NCBI RefSeq assembly: GCF_042453785.1
Contig: NC_091668.1
Span: 8,142,001-8,206,000 of the forward strand
Reading direction: 5' to 3'
Source: Malus domestica
Lineage: Eukaryota > Streptophyta > Magnoliopsida > Rosales > Rosaceae
Length of the DNA: 64,000 nt
A program made the position numbers and the translations under genes. This document shows positions 21,502 through 35,078 of the stretch, piece after piece (the first letter of the stretch is position 1; each line of letters begins with the position of its first letter). The notes below the pieces were generated by a model. It saw only the letters and a list, made by a program, of their open reading frames with translations. It searched no databases and was not told the DNA's origin.

Positions 21502-22575
21502 GGGTAAATTACATAGTAGCCCCTCAGGTTTGAGGTCTATTACAACCCCATACAACATCTTTAAAACATTTCACTTTCATACCTCACGTACTATTTTATT
21601 TCAAAATAATACCACCTTTACATTTTCCATCCATTGATTCGTTAAGTGCTGACATGGCTGCCAAATGTGTGCCACGTGGTATAAAATTTTTTTTTTTTTT
21701 TTTTTAAGAAAACCTTAATCTTCTAAATTAAAAAAAAAAGAAAAAGAAAATCTAGATCTCATCACCCCATACCTAAACCTTGAACCAAAAAAAAAAAAAA
21801 CCCCAAAACCCAATTCCCATCGACACACCCTCCCCCTAGATCCCATCAACCCTCCCCCCCCCCCCCAAAAAAAATCATCTTCCATCCGTCGTCCGCACCC
21901 ATCCTCCACCTCATCCGTGCACCCATCTTCCCATCTTACCCCCCCCCAACCTCCTGAGCCTAACCTACAACCTAGAAAGAAGAGGAAAAAAAAACTCAGC
22001 ACACCCACCCTCGCACGCATCCTCTTCACTCCTCTACAAACCCCACTCCTTAAATCCACACTCATTGGGGAAGACGGGATCTGGGTTGTAAGGAAGGGAG
22101 ATGAGTTTTTTTTTTCTTTTCTTTTCTGGGTTGGAGGTAGTGGGTGCGGAGGAGGAGGTGGAGGATGGGGTGCACGGTGGGTTTGGGAAAGACGGGAGGG
22201 GGAAGAAAGGGGTGGGTTGCAAGGAAGGGGGGTCGAGGAAGATGAAGATGCGTTTTTTTTCCTCTCCTCTTCTTCTTCTTCTAGGTTGCAGGTTGGGTGG
22301 GTGGGGGTTGCGGGTTCGGCTTTTGTTTATGGTTTTTTTATTTTTTTTATTTTTTAATTTAGAAGATTCAGGTTTTTTTTTTAAATTATTATTTTTGCCA
22401 CATGACACACATTTGGCAGCCACGTTAGCACTTAACGGATCAATGGATGAAAAATGTAACGGATGTATTATTTCGAAATAAAATAGTACGTGAGGTATGA
22501 AAGTGAAATGTTTTAAAGATGTCGCATGAGGTTGTAATAGATCTCAAACTTGAGGGGTTACTATGTAATTTACCC
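21502..22575. mobile_element. Mutator-like fold-back element, 1074 bp
   Basis: The outer 185 bp or so at each end are inverted repeats at about 90 percent identity, starting GGGTAAATTACATAGTA. A perfect 9-bp target-site duplication TAAAATTAT is at 21493-21501 and 22576-22584. The inverted symmetry continues inward through poly-A/poly-T tracts and matched words (ATCTTCTAAATTAAAAAA on the left and its complement on the right) into a C-rich left half and G-rich right half. Most of the element could therefore fold into one long hairpin. It has no transposase. Open frames inside are low-complexity artefacts. Confidence 0.85.
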
Positions 22576-22584
22576 TAAAATTAT

Positions 22585-23082
22585 ACTTAATTTTGACTTC
22601 TCATGCATTTACTAACACATTAAAAAAATATGTGGGCATGATCAATAATCTAACACCTAAAAATTCAAGAATTAGATTAATGAGGATAAAAAAGGTAATC
22701 TATCTCAATTCTTCTCATTTTCTCCGTATTCTTCACTTTCTCCGCTCATAACTTTTTCATTTCAAATAAGTACACGTGTTATAACTTCTCCTTGTTCAAT
22801 TTATTCCTTTGTATTTTATATAACACCTCTCATTTTCTATTGAGCGATGTGAAGCTTGGATTCAAGTTTCAAACCATCTTCTTGACGATTCTGATTCTTA
22901 AATCTTTTATTCCTCACGGGGTCATATATTCATCACCTAATATGTCAAAGTTGTCTACTTCCAGTTGATACTGAGATCTTCATATTCGAGTCTCCATATA
23001 TAAAACTATCTCATTGTCTAAAACAAGGTGCGTAGAGAGACAGAACAGTGGTCTTTGTTCACACGAATACCATAAAGAAAAA
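22585..23082. other. Intergenic DNA, nothing recognised
   Basis: AT-rich, no gene supported. Confidence 0.5.
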
Positions 23083-23233
23083 GCTAGACATATCATCTTT
23101 TTAATATTTTGTAAATCATATGATATAACTGTTGATTATTGGATTCGGCTATTACTCATTTAAAAAAGGAATCCAACCATCAATGACATCATGTGGTCTA
23201 CAAAATATGATCTAAAAAGATAATCTATCTAAC
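23083..23233. mobile_element. MITE-like fold-back (about 150 bp)
   Basis: The left arm contains ATCATCTTTTTAATATTTTG and the right arm, reversed, contains TTATCTTTTTAGATCATATT. Both lead into ATATGAT/CATGATG. Arms are about 45 bp. Boundaries are approximate. Confidence 0.55.
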
Positions 23234-23257
23234 ATCACTTGTACCATCAAAAATATA

Positions 23258-23404
23258 GGGGTGTGATATCCACACACCCCATTTTACTTCTCACACACCC
23301 TTTTAATTTTTGGTCGTCGGATCGGATGAATTGAAGAATATCAACGGACTGAAATCATCAAGGGATGTGTGAGAAGTAAAATATAATGTGTAGATAGCAC
23401 ATCC
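23258..23404. mobile_element. MITE with GGGGTGTGATATCC-type ends (147 bp)
   Basis: Left end GGGGTGTGATATCCACACAC; the right end reversed reads GGATGTGCTATCTACACATT. Both continue into TTTTACTTCTCACACA, giving arms of about 45 bp. The middle contains GGTCGTCGGATCGGATG. I recall this family as common in Rosaceae genomes. TA or ATA flanks the ends. No ORF. Confidence 0.7.
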
Positions 23405-23878
23405 TAAAATATATATACATGTGTGATGTCAAAGAGTTCAAATTTTTAAACTATCTTTTATAAACAACGTAATGCGACAACTAATATATACACAATACAT
23501 CTGTTAAAATGTCAAAAATAATTAAATGCAAATGATTGATGATTCAATGTCGCAGAGAGAAGGGCCCATGATATTTTGTCATAATTACGACTATGTTCTG
23601 GAATAAGATTAATTAACCATGAACATGAAGACCAAGATTGGATTCATATGGTTCACCCATCAATCAGTTTTGAAAGAATTGAGACCAGTTACCTTAACTT
23701 CTTCGGCCACAGAAACTTTTTCTTTTGTTTCAACGCAGCAACAACTAAAAGAAAAAAGCTTTTGACTATCTTACACCATGGAACTGTACTATGGCAAAGA
23801 GGAGAATAAATTTGCATCATACTTAAAAAGCACTTCCAGCCCAAAAAAATCCGAGTTGTTCCCCCAAGGTAGGAATTG
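23405..23878. other. Intergenic DNA, nothing recognised
   Basis: No gene supported. Confidence 0.5.
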
Positions 23879-24240
23879 ACAAGGGCAGCCATGTTACGCA
23901 AGGCTGATATCAGTGTGACATTAGTAATAATTAAAATTTTGAAAAAATTAATTAAAAATATAAATATTTTTTATTTTTTCTATAAATACATAACCGTGTT
24001 TTTTCACCTTACACCACATTTCAATATTTTCAACCAATCTTTTATTATTATTCGAAATTATTAAAACTAATACTATCTTTTATTATTTTATAAAGAAAAA
24101 ATAACAATATTGTAATACTAATAGTCTGAGCTATTCAGTTTAGGGGTGAAGATACACTTTGACAGTTACTATTCACTAAAAGTAGTTACTATTGACTTAG
24201 GGGATTGAATTGCCTATAAGAGAAACTCCACCGTTGTTTA
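23879..24240. repeat. AT-rich dispersed repeat, copy 1
   Basis: It shares with 24370-24700, in direct orientation, the words TTTTTTCTATAAATAC, ACATTTCAATATTTT, TCTTTTATTATTT and GACAGTTACTATTCA in the same order. Similarity is roughly 75-80 percent by eye. The last section also matches the end of the element at 47140-48015. Confidence 0.6.
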
Positions 24241-24369
24241 TTGCCTTAGGGATCGGCAACCCAATCTACTATCCCCCTCCCCAAAACACTCCAGCCCACT
24301 CGAGCAATAGGACCCAAAGTGAGCCCGATGGAAAAGTCAGGCAATAATCGCCTAACCCAGCGGCTTGCC

Positions 24370-24700
24370 TATGTGACATAAGGATGATGTCATCATGACG
24401 TTAGCCATAATTTAAATTATTAAAAAATTATAAAAATACTAATTAAAATTATATTATAATTTTTTTTCTATAAATACGTAACCATGTTTTTCCACCTTAT
24501 AATACATTTCAATATTTTTTAATACTTTCAACTAATCATTTACTATTATCCGAAATTAAAAATAAAGTTATCTTTTATTATTTCATAAAATAAAAAATAC
24601 TAATATTTTAATACTCTTGGACTATTCAATTTAAGAGTAAACATGCACTTGACAGTTACTGTTCATTTAAAGGATTAAGTTGCCTATTACCGGAAAGTGC
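24370..24700. repeat. AT-rich dispersed repeat, copy 2
   Basis: This is a diverged direct copy of 23879-24240, separated from it by a short GC-richer spacer. It ends with GTTGCCTATTACCGG and GTGCTCTAAGAG, like the terminus of copy 1. Confidence 0.6.
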
Positions 24701-27520
24701 TCTAAGAGCTTGATAGAGGTGAAATTGCTCTGACAGCACAAAATAAGAACAAGGGGTGTGGGAGGTTTTCGATGATCAATATTAGGTGTGGAGTTGTCGA
24801 AAAGTGAGATCAATTCCTTAATCTATGGGATATAGATAAAGGAATACATGGTAAGTTTGATTTTTAACTTATTCAATTTGTTTTTTTTTTTCATTAAAGA
24901 TTTAATTAAATGCATAGGCAACTACGGTTACTTAAATAAGTGTGACATGATTTTAGAGGGGGAAAGGTTACTTTGAGTTAGGGGGTGAGCAAAAACAAAC
25001 TAAATTGTATATAGAATTGTTCTATATCTCTTGTCATGTGTCAATTGATCAAATATTTGTCATAAAATTACATAATGAGAGAAATAAACAAATGGTTATG
25101 TAAAATCTTACATTGTGTGTTATTTACAGGTTTTATACAACATACATGTTATGTAATGAACAGATACATGCGGCTCATTGATATATTCAAGCACACCTTT
25201 ATGAACCATGCGGTTGTATATGATAGGTGTATACTAAGACTTATTTGCGAGACGATTTTTCAAAAGAGAAATAGTTTGCGCACTTCGCTTTTTGATTGAA
25301 TTAATCTAACCGATACAAATAAACAAATTTGAGCAGCCTGTTAGAGCAGCCCTAATACACGATCAGATGTGGCAAATCAATCTATTGAATTGTTAATGAG
25401 TATTCATAAGATCCATTAGTTTGATTTCACTTTACACCATCATCATTACTGCCAATCTCACTTTCATATTATGGTGATATCAAATTAAACAGGTCTTAAC
25501 AGATACTCATTAACAACTTAATAAGTTAATTTGTCACATCTGTAGGGATGATGAACATACAACTAAATAATGGGATGGCAGAAATTGTGGGTAAATACAA
25601 AACTATAAAGTTAAGTGTGTGAGTGATGGTAGACCCAAACACACGTGCACGCAGTGGTCCATGAGGCATCATCCATAGTAGAGGGATTTTGTTCGTATAG
25701 TTAAGGTCAACATCTCAATCATGCACCAATTATTGTGGTCGACTTGCTCAATCCATCCTCACCACTTCCCACACCGTTCATATTATCATATTCTTTTTTT
25801 CTCATTTCTCCAAAGGATAAGGTTATACTCTACTTAATGAGAAACTTCTATATATAGATACTGATAACACAAGCAAGGTCGTTTATCATTTTATGACTTG
25901 TAGAGCTTGTTTGGAAGTGTTTTTAAATTGGTGTTTTTTTTTTTTTTTTTTGTGAAACAACATTCATAACCGGGTGCTTCTTGTAGGAAGCACATAACCG
26001 ATGCTTCTTATATGAAAGTTCTTTTGAAACCCAATAATATTTTCTCTAAAAACGCTTTTAAGTTATTTTAAAAGTACTTCCAAACGAGCTCATACTATGG
26101 TTGGACAATATATGTTGATATGTCCCAACTATAAGATATATATAATAAACAGATCTACGTGCCATAGTTTGAGTGAAATAGTAACGATCACGTGATCTTA
26201 TTGGTCCACTAGAGAGAGAATGAAGAAGAAAACATGGCATAAAACAAAGACTTCGCATTCACTCCTTATGGAGAGATCTTAAGAGAGTTTGTGAACATGC
26301 CCTTCTTCCTTTTTGCTTTAGCTAGTAGCCACTCATATTCTTATTCTTTCTTCATAGAGGACTACCAGGTCATAGGAAACCCTAAAGCCATCGAGAAGCA
26401 AAAGGTGATAACTAACAGACAAACATCAGCATGTGAGGTTTTGTACATTAACCCGTGAGCTGGCAAACCCTACCAAATGATCCGGTTAGGTTCGGTTTTT
26501 CGAGCCAACCAAACCGGCAAAAGCAAGTTCAATCTCAAAAGCTCCAAGGTTGGTGAGCACAACAAAAGTCAAACGAAGTCAACACATTTCTATTGTGTCG
26601 ACGAGCTTTCTTTTCTTACCTCAAGTTGGCTCCTTTGAACCAACCAGCCAAATGGTCCCTGCTACTGACTGCCGGCCTTCAACTCTAACCATACGAAAGA
26701 GTGGGATGGGGACCCTCGGTACGAAAAACTCGCATGGCGGATTAATGACGAGCACAGCCGTGCCGCATTACCAAATGACGACGACGACTCTAAACAACCA
26801 AACTTGATAGCAAATCAAAATGATAAACAAAATAATCCACAAGTAGATTCAAGTGCACATTACGAAGCCACGAACAAAAAATCTATCAAATGATGCCTTT
26901 TTGGCATTTATAAATTACAAATACAGCAACCGTTTTGACCGTTTGAAGAACAATGGCAGGAAACAGGGAATTTACAAAGAGGGAAAGGAGACATCAGTAG
27001 AAAAGAATAAAAAGACAATCCTTCGTAAGGCAAAGAAAAATAAAAATTCATCATCAATTTTCTCCCCTACTGTGTAATGAATCAGTCTGAGGTCTCATCA
27101 AGTTCGCCTATATAATAATACGACATCAAAGTGTTTTGAATCAAGGTTAGCTCCGTAAAATAGAAGGGTATGGTTCCAGAGAGAGTTACCTCCGATGCAT
27201 ATTTATGCTTTAGTTCATCCAGCCCTTCCACAGCCCCTTTAAGGGAGGCAGGCACTGTTTACGTGGCTCTGAAGTAAAAAATACAGATCTTAAAGAAGCA
27301 TGCAGCTATATCTGGGATCTTCCGACTTGAAACATGAGAACGTGGGATAGATCCAGATAGGGTTTCTAAGATGAGTGCCAAAACGGATCTGGTTCTATAA
27401 ATCCCGGTGAGATATTGAAGGGAAATAGTATCAACAGATGCACCACCTTCCCACTCATCAACAACCTCAAAGTAATTTTGTTAGTGATCTCGAAAGAAAA
27501 TAGTGCTGAGAAAGTGTTGC
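24701..27520. other. Intergenic DNA, nothing recognised
   Basis: Several short open frames (for example near 25075, 26550 and 26853) show no domain or splice context. The stretch from about 27100 to 27520 is less AT-rich and probably contains the 3' UTR of the PP2C gene. Confidence 0.45.
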
Positions 27521-30500
27521 CTAATCACTATCGCTATCGCGTCTTCCTGAAAGAAACAAACCGAAGATAAATTAGAGGATGTAACATAAATTTGAAAAAC
27601 AACAAAATAAACGAATAAAATAAAATAAAAAATGAAAGAGGGGGGAAAAGTTTGTCATACTTCCTGATGGTCTTTGCCCCTCCATAGCCTCTTTTTTCTC
27701 TTGGCAACTCGAGCAAAGGAAGGGGCCATCCCAAGGTCGCACTTTTCCTGGGTTCGATGACCCAGTGTGTATTGAAATACCCTCTCCCGGTTTAATTTCT
27801 ACTTGACAAACTGCACACATAAACAACTTGAACATGTTGCAGAGCGGGTATTTTGTATCTAACCTGCATTCCACACAACAATTCTGTCAGAATCCAGTAA
27901 ACCGACATAAACCCCCACCATGCAAAGTTATACTGATAATGAAACAACTCCATGATAGAAAGTTCAAGTGATAGCAAAACTTCCAAACAAAAATACAACA
28001 CTTCATGTGACGCCTGACCCAGATATCAAAATAATGTTTAGGCTATGAAAATGTTTCTCAAGCACAAAATGAAGATGTTTCTTAAGCACAAACCTTTCGG
28101 AAAGTGAAGCAGAACCTTCCTCAAATAATTCCTCCACCTCGTCTGGCTCAATATATTCTTTTTCAACATTAGAAGATGATTCAGAGGACTTTTTCTTAAA
28201 CATGGATTTAAACAACACTCCTTTTCCGTGCCTCTTTGGTTGGGATAACAGAGCTTGTGGCTTCTCTTGTGGTAAAATATCAATCACAATGCAGGTTGTA
28301 TCATCCCGAAGTCCCTTATGCCCTACAGCGTCCTGGAAGTAGAACAAAAAGTTTAAAACATAGTATTGAAGTAAGAAAGCAAGAGTCCTCCCAGCACAAT
28401 AGCTCTGGCAAAGCATCTAAACCATGGGTCAAGGCGCCAAAGCTATGGAATATATAAATATATATAAATATCTACCATTATTTACAGAAAACCGAAAACC
28501 ATAACTGTTATTATACCTTAACAATTTGTGCAGCTGCCGCGTCCGGTGGCATCCCACGGCAACAATCAAGAGCTTCTTCTGCAGACAAAGCATCCCAGAC
28601 TCCGTCACTTGATATGATAATTCTACCACCTGCGCTGGACAACTGTGGGAAAAAAATACAACGTTTTCTTTAAAATAATCCTTTCAAATGAAGCATGAAA
28701 GAATACTGTAGTTTTGACAATGAAAAGAAACAGATGATTATTTCAAGAAATCATGAGAATATAAGGGTAACTATTTCAAAGGTTCACTGTAATACAATAG
28801 TTGCTTCTATGAATGTCTGCCGAATCTTTTGGTACCAACATCCAAGAGGGAATCAAGCACATGGAAATCAAAACAAGGGCACTGAACATTGTTAAATGTA
28901 ACAAGACTAGAAACACACCTTGATTTGCTTCACATAAGGAACAGGAACAATGAACTCCCCCACATCCAGATCACCAATGGATCGTGACAGACACAAGCCT
29001 CCAGGCCAACACCTCAAAGGACCAATCTACAAGGAAAAGTCATCCAAATTAGTTTGTGCATTTCAAGATTAATCTTATCAACATCAGGGTCCTACATATA
29101 TTCAACCTATCCTTACGCACAGTTGTCTCATCCACCAGGATTTAATATGCCTTTCTTCATTTCTTAATTTGTGTTTGTACAGAAAACTTCATGAACAATA
29201 CACTTAAGTACGGCATGAAGAAAAGTTACCTCTGCTCCACCACCAGTATTAAGCCGACCAACCTCGCCCCCACTTGAGGTGATACGCTGCCTCCTATTAA
29301 ATTAGTTGGAGGGTTAATAAAGGTTACAGATTATTAAGTGAGTCACAAAACACATTATACAGATAACTTACTCCTCTTCATTGATTTCAAGCCTATGATC
29401 TGCTGATAAATAATAGACTCCACCTTCAGCAGGTTCAACTATGCAACGAGAATCGCCAACAGATGCAACGGATATGACCCATCCTTCTATAATCACAAAT
29501 GTGACAGTTGTTCCTGACGTTTTAGCTGAAAGATGGCAATAAAATGCATGAAATCATGCACACAACAAAACAAGAAATTAACTATTATACTGAAACTCAT
29601 AAAAATTACAAAATCAAATATACAACCGGTAACCCTCAAATACAACAATTAACTTATTCGTTGATATCCTTAGGCATGCACGATCTCCACAATGGACGAA
29701 AACATTTTTATAACAAACATATAAACAAGAAAAACACATACCCACATTTTTAAGGATCTCATATACATTGCATGTGCATGTGTTGAGAGTTTTAAGTTAG
29801 GGTAAGTTAGGCTAAGGAAGTGAAAAATAGACATGGGGATTGAGTGGCTGTACAACTGGAGCTATAATTCCCCACATATAAGTAGCATGAGGCTATGATA
29901 TGTTTGCAAGTCAACAGAAGACACAGCTCTCATACCAAAATGAACTTATACAGGTGCTAGTAAATGTAGTATAAACCATAAAGCTAGGACCCTAAATTCT
30001 CAGCTTAAATAATTTTGGGTGAACTCAGGCAAACTCTACAGTCCACTAAACCATTTGACAGTTATAAGAAGGGAAAAAAAACAGCATATAGGCATACAGT
30101 TAACTTATTTTATATAAACCAAAATATGATTAGTATGCAGTATAGGTTGGTTATATGAGCAATTTCACACAGAGCGTGGATTTGAGATGCTTTCTCAAAC
30201 AAGGGATAATATTATGCATCTCCCCTTATGACCCAGGCACAACCAAACCATCTACTTAATAACTCTATTTTCAATCGCATGCATATGTTACAAAGGTAAT
30301 CCAGTTTCAAACTGTACAAAAAAAAACCCACATACCAACATATATGATAGGAATTTTACCATAGGAAAAACCATTAAGAGTTGGTCAATAGACTCAATAC
30401 TCAATATTAAGGTAAAGCAAGAGCTAAAAGTAAAAACAGATTAAAATTATCCATACCTCTCTCTTGGAATTCTTTGTCTGTCTTGACGAAGCCTGCTACA

Positions 30501-31386
30501 AAAGCCCTTGGCAATGCTGCTACCCATTCATCTCTGTTTAGATCTGAAGGGATAGCGGCCAAAACATTATTCAGAAGATTCTCCTTAGAGTAGATAGCAG
30601 CTGCTGACCCGTTATGCCCATCAAATAGCTGCAAGACATGGATCAGTAAGAATGTAGCCATGCTAAACAATGGTCCCCATAGTCTTGATGGAATATGAAA
30701 AAAGGAATAAAAACACGTTCCTCAGATTAGGAAGAAGCAAAAGGGACAGCAAATGTTTACAATCTACTACCAATAACTGTTTTGGCAGACCTATCAGCGT
30801 GATCCTAATAAAGGCTAATTAGAACTTGGGGTTTTTTTATCAAACATGGGCACAAGTTTGAAATTCCCAGCATGACCGCCACATCCTTGCACACATGGCT
30901 AGCTGAACCATCACAGCAGTAACTACATACTCAAATACATCTAGTTTATGTAAATACTATGCATCTTAATTACCAAAAGATCATATACCAAAACAAAAAG
31001 AAGGAAACCATGAACAAACATACACCCAAAACTAGGTGACTGACATTTCTAAGCATAGCATTTAGTCAAAAAGTTTACCCCTTTGATGAACATCAAATTA
31101 AGTTCTTAGCTATTTCTACATTTTCTTCAATACAAATGGTCTACAATGCCAAAACAGAAAGAAACGAACAATGAAAGAAAAATACCCCGAAAACTGAATA
31201 CGTAGAAACTCCATCTCCCACAATTCTTTGACATTCCGTCTTTATCAACGTGAAATCCTCTCCTTTCTTGCTCTGACTCGCCTGACCGTGTATAAGCTCC
31301 GGTCTCTCAATCTTCTCATTGGCCAATTCACGCTTGAGCAGCACCGAAAGCGGAACCGTCTGATGATTTTCGCTCTTGGTGGACAT
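27521..31386 (-). CDS. Protein phosphatase 2C (PP2C12-like, At1g47380 group)
   Basis: This is a PPM-type Ser/Thr phosphatase dependent on Mn/Mg. Exons: 31386-31186, 30628-30457, 29525-29372, 29293-29230, 29026-28919, 28642-28517, 28332-28094, 27863-27661, 27546-27521. The CDS is 1293 bp (430 aa), almost the same length as Arabidopsis PP2C12. The metal-binding motif reads LFDGHNG (usually DGHGG). Later conserved motifs are GDSR (exon 3), SRSIGDLDVGE (exon 5), SSDGVWD (exon 6) and GLRDDTTCIVIDI (exon 7). The tail beyond the catalytic core has two CxxC pairs (CAVC and CSSC) and ends in acidic-serine residues. A zinc-ribbon-like role for the tail is inference. The start MSTKSENHQTVPLSVLLKRE matches my memory of the Arabidopsis protein, so the start is secure. 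The 5' leader is strongly CT-rich (31413-31487). Confidence 0.94.
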
Positions 31387-34181
31387 TGTTCCCCAAACTC
31401 AAACACCTCAACACAGTCTCTCTCTCTCTCTCCTTTTCTTTCTCCCTCCTCCTCCTTTTCTTTCTCCCTCCTCCTCCTTCTCCTACCTCTAATCCTCCAC
31501 CGCCGATTCTCAATCCAAATTCTGCAAACAAAGCAAAAACCAGCACATACGTGCGTCAATCAAACGCACCGTTTCACGCATTTTCCAATCTAACCACAAA
31601 TCTATATCCTTTCCAAAAAAAAAAAAATCGTTGATATCAGAAGCTAAAACGGCAACAATTCACCGAGATCTTCAAACGAATCGGACGACTTTCATCGTCT
31701 TAAAAGCCGTAAATTTTGTTAACAAATGCACAGAAATCGCAATGCGGAACACGAATCCGAGAAAAGGAGAAGAAAAAGTACCGGAAGAGTGGGACCGATC
31801 AGCAAAAACAGCAATGGCGATTACGCGGGAAGGAGACGAGGGCAAGGCGCGGCGTATGCGACGGCGGTGGCGGGTTGGTGTGATCGAGAAACGCGGATCC
31901 CGGCGCACTATGAAAATTCCATTCTCCTTCGAGAGAGCGAATAATGAGATGACAAAGCGCAAATGGAGCTGTTCTTCTCGCTTTCTTTCTTCTTTTAACA
32001 AAAACAAAATTAAAAGAAATAAAATTAAGAAAAATAAAATTAGATAGAATAATTTATCAATTAAGTAATTATTTCCTGGCGCTGACCTGGCAGGAAATCG
32101 CGTCATTTCTTACATTCGGCGCTTGGAGCCCCCTTTTTTACGCGCCGTTTGGCTTGTACGGCGCGCAAGAGCCAAGAGCGAAAAGGATGTGTCTCTCGCC
32201 CTCTAGTTCTGTGTGGGCCCACGAGGGATGGTGGGCTCCAGTGGGGCCTTGATTGTGAGGAATCTGATGTGGTCGACTAATTAAGACAAATTATATGATT
32301 TATTTACTTTTAATTTTATTTTTCTTCTTAGCAACCTCAGGAGGACCCAGTCAAGCAAAATAATCCCCCACAAAACACTAATCACAAAGATAAAAATCTT
32401 CCACAATGATCGTTTTAGCCGGTTAGTGTAATTAATGGTATTTTTAATTACTTATTAAAGCATCTTTATCCGTTAGTGGAAGGTAAAAACCAAGTCAACA
32501 ATGTTGCTCTCAAGCAGTCCAATAAGGCAAGGGTAAGTAGTGGGCTAACCACTGCCCACCCAAAAGCCAGAGTTGGAGAAGGCCAGCCTTGGTTTTAGGT
32601 GGCATTTGATTTCTAGAAGCAATGAAACCATGAATTACTATTTGAAAAATGCTTAGGAGAGTTTGAGATTCTCTCAAAAGTAAGATTTTCTATGAATCAT
32701 CTGTCACATCATGTTTTTAACACAACTATTTATAATATTGGTACGAAAATTAACGTTATATTATGAGGTGACAAAAACTCAGTCGAAATTTCTACTCTGA
32801 TAAAGTTTCCTTAGCAATTCTCTTATCTTTGTTTTCACTTTTTTCTTATCAAAGTATCCACAAAGTTGAGAAATAATGATTAACCATTTTTTCGTTTCAG
32901 CTCAATGATAAAGATCAATCATAACACAACGTTAAGGTCACGACTCACGTAGTTAGACTCGGAAGATTATGATTAAAAAATTGTGGGACCCGTTGGTATG
33001 GGGGGACCCACAGGCAGATTTATTTGGGCCAATATTTTTCGCTTGAAAAAGACCTAACCCCTTTTGTCCAGTCCTCCACCTGGAGAGTCCGGAATTCTCG
33101 GCGCCAGTTAATTAATCAGTCACGCTAATAAATAAATTACTTTCTATTTTATTTTAATAAATGATCGGCTCAAAAGCTCGAACAGCTTGGGATTCCAGGT
33201 GGCTCATTCGGCTACGTACAATAGATCCGGCTGTACAGGAGCGCAGATCTATCCTTCACACATGTCACGCAGACGCAGAGGCATGTTCTATTTATTTGCT
33301 TTTCTTACATGCAGGATTTTTTTTTTTTAATAAATTAGCGGGTTAAATTGTTATTTGTTATGACGACGATTGATGAAGTTGAATTCGCATTGAATTGCGT
33401 AGATATTATTATTTTTTGCAACTTCAATAAAGTGTCATCTACCTTAAACTGAAAATAGCTCAAAGCTTTTTTGCCTAGCAAATTAAATAAGAACAACAAC
33501 TGATTTCCACTTGCTTTAGTTTATAGTCACAACCAATAAACTAAGAATATGTTGAAGAAATATTGCAAAAAATAAAATAAAAAAGTAAATTGGTTTTTGT
33601 TGCCAAATAGTCTCGTTTTGAAGGAAAATCTCTAGACCCAGCTGTTATTGCACTCAGTCACAATCACATTTAGATGAGCGATTTTCTCTGTGGTTTTGAT
33701 TGAGTAGTGATTCTCACTTATATTATCAGTCAAGGCTAAGAAAATTTATTTCCACATGCACATTTTTTTTCACTACACACTATTGTTTATTTCTCACATT
33801 TAAACTGATTAAAAAAGATCGTACCCAGTGTACAAGGCTCCTACTTTACGCAGGGTCTAAGAGAGATGAATGTCACATTTAAACTGATTAAATCAGAAGA
33901 AAAAAAATTCAAAAACATACACAAACAAGATATAAGAGAATAAAAACAGCGTGCATAAATCATTCTCGTAAAGTAAATTGGCAATGAAGTCAATGGCTTG
34001 AATTGATTGCCATTTGCCATGGCAAAAGTTTTCAGTCTCTGAAAGCCACATGCCCATAACATAACATGCGCAATCTAGCTGTCTTTCTTTATCAAGTATT
34101 GTTATATATATATATATATAGGGAATAAAAGATAAGAAGCTGTCCATTCATAATTTGCTCATCAACGGAGTTCATATATAT

Positions 34182-34225
<44 letters not shown>

Positions 34226-35078
34226 GTTGCTGGACACCAGATATGATTGCAGATGATTGACTCATCCCCTAAAACATTCACCTTTCTAGCAGCAAATGGA
34301 ACTTGTTGCAAAATATACATATAAAACTCTCTACATTCCAATCCCCCAACTCTTGTTCCTGCAAAAAAGTAAAGGTGTTGTATGAGAGAGAGAGAAACAG
34401 AGAGAGAGGGGGAAGTTTTTTATGTTTAACTAACGGGATTAGAAATGTACACAGAAATGGATATCTAAGAAGATCGTGAGTATAAGGAAAGAATCTGTTT
34501 TGTAACCGGTTGTATATTTATTTTTGTCACTCTCTCATTACTAAATAAGAGGCGTAAACATAAGTATACATATCCGCGATACGAATGTCTCAGAGGTAAG
34601 AGACATATAAACCATAATAAATTGATTAACTTGCGTGAGGGCAACTTTGTTTTGTTGGAGTTGCATCACATTACGTCAGTCAAGCCAATAGTAGGCCACA
34701 TGGTTTCTAAATAAACAGAGACAGTTGCATCAGATTGTGGTCACAGTTGCATCACATTTGTGGACCTTTCGCATATGCAACTTGTTTCATTTATATGATG
34801 TACTACTAACTGCCCTCTCCATCTGGTGTTCCTATAAAGACATGACAAATGACCAAAAGATTACTTAGATTTTATTGCACGTGTATCTATTTGTTAAACT
34901 CTACGCTGCATCAACTCACATCATCTAAATTAACGATTTTACTGACCAAATAAGCCTCACTACTCTACCGTTAGGCAAATGAAATGTCAATTATGTTGTC
35001 TAATCATACTATAACTCGTAGATTATAACGTGTGAATCAGTACATTCGACCGCAACTGGAGTGGCTAGAAGCAATTAC
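31387..35078. other. PP2C promoter and intergenic DNA
   Basis: Up to about 32200 this is the PP2C 5' leader and promoter, with a CT-rich tract. Beyond it no gene is supported. A TA-rich microsatellite lies at 34174-34223. The last few hundred bases are probably the 3' UTR of the first B3 gene. Confidence 0.5.
34174..34223. repeat. TA microsatellite
   Basis: Mostly TA dinucleotides, broken by a short TACATACA segment. Confidence 0.9.

Noticed and set aside
21715-22481. Several proline- or glycine-rich open frames on both strands
   Set aside because: They lie wholly inside the Mutator-like fold-back and reflect its C-rich and G-rich halves.
26550-27077. Two plus-strand open frames
   Set aside because: No recognisable domain and biased only by local composition.
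31228-32106. Open frames on both strands upstream of PP2C
   Set aside because: They are the CT-rich 5' leader and promoter of the minus-strand PP2C gene read in other frames.
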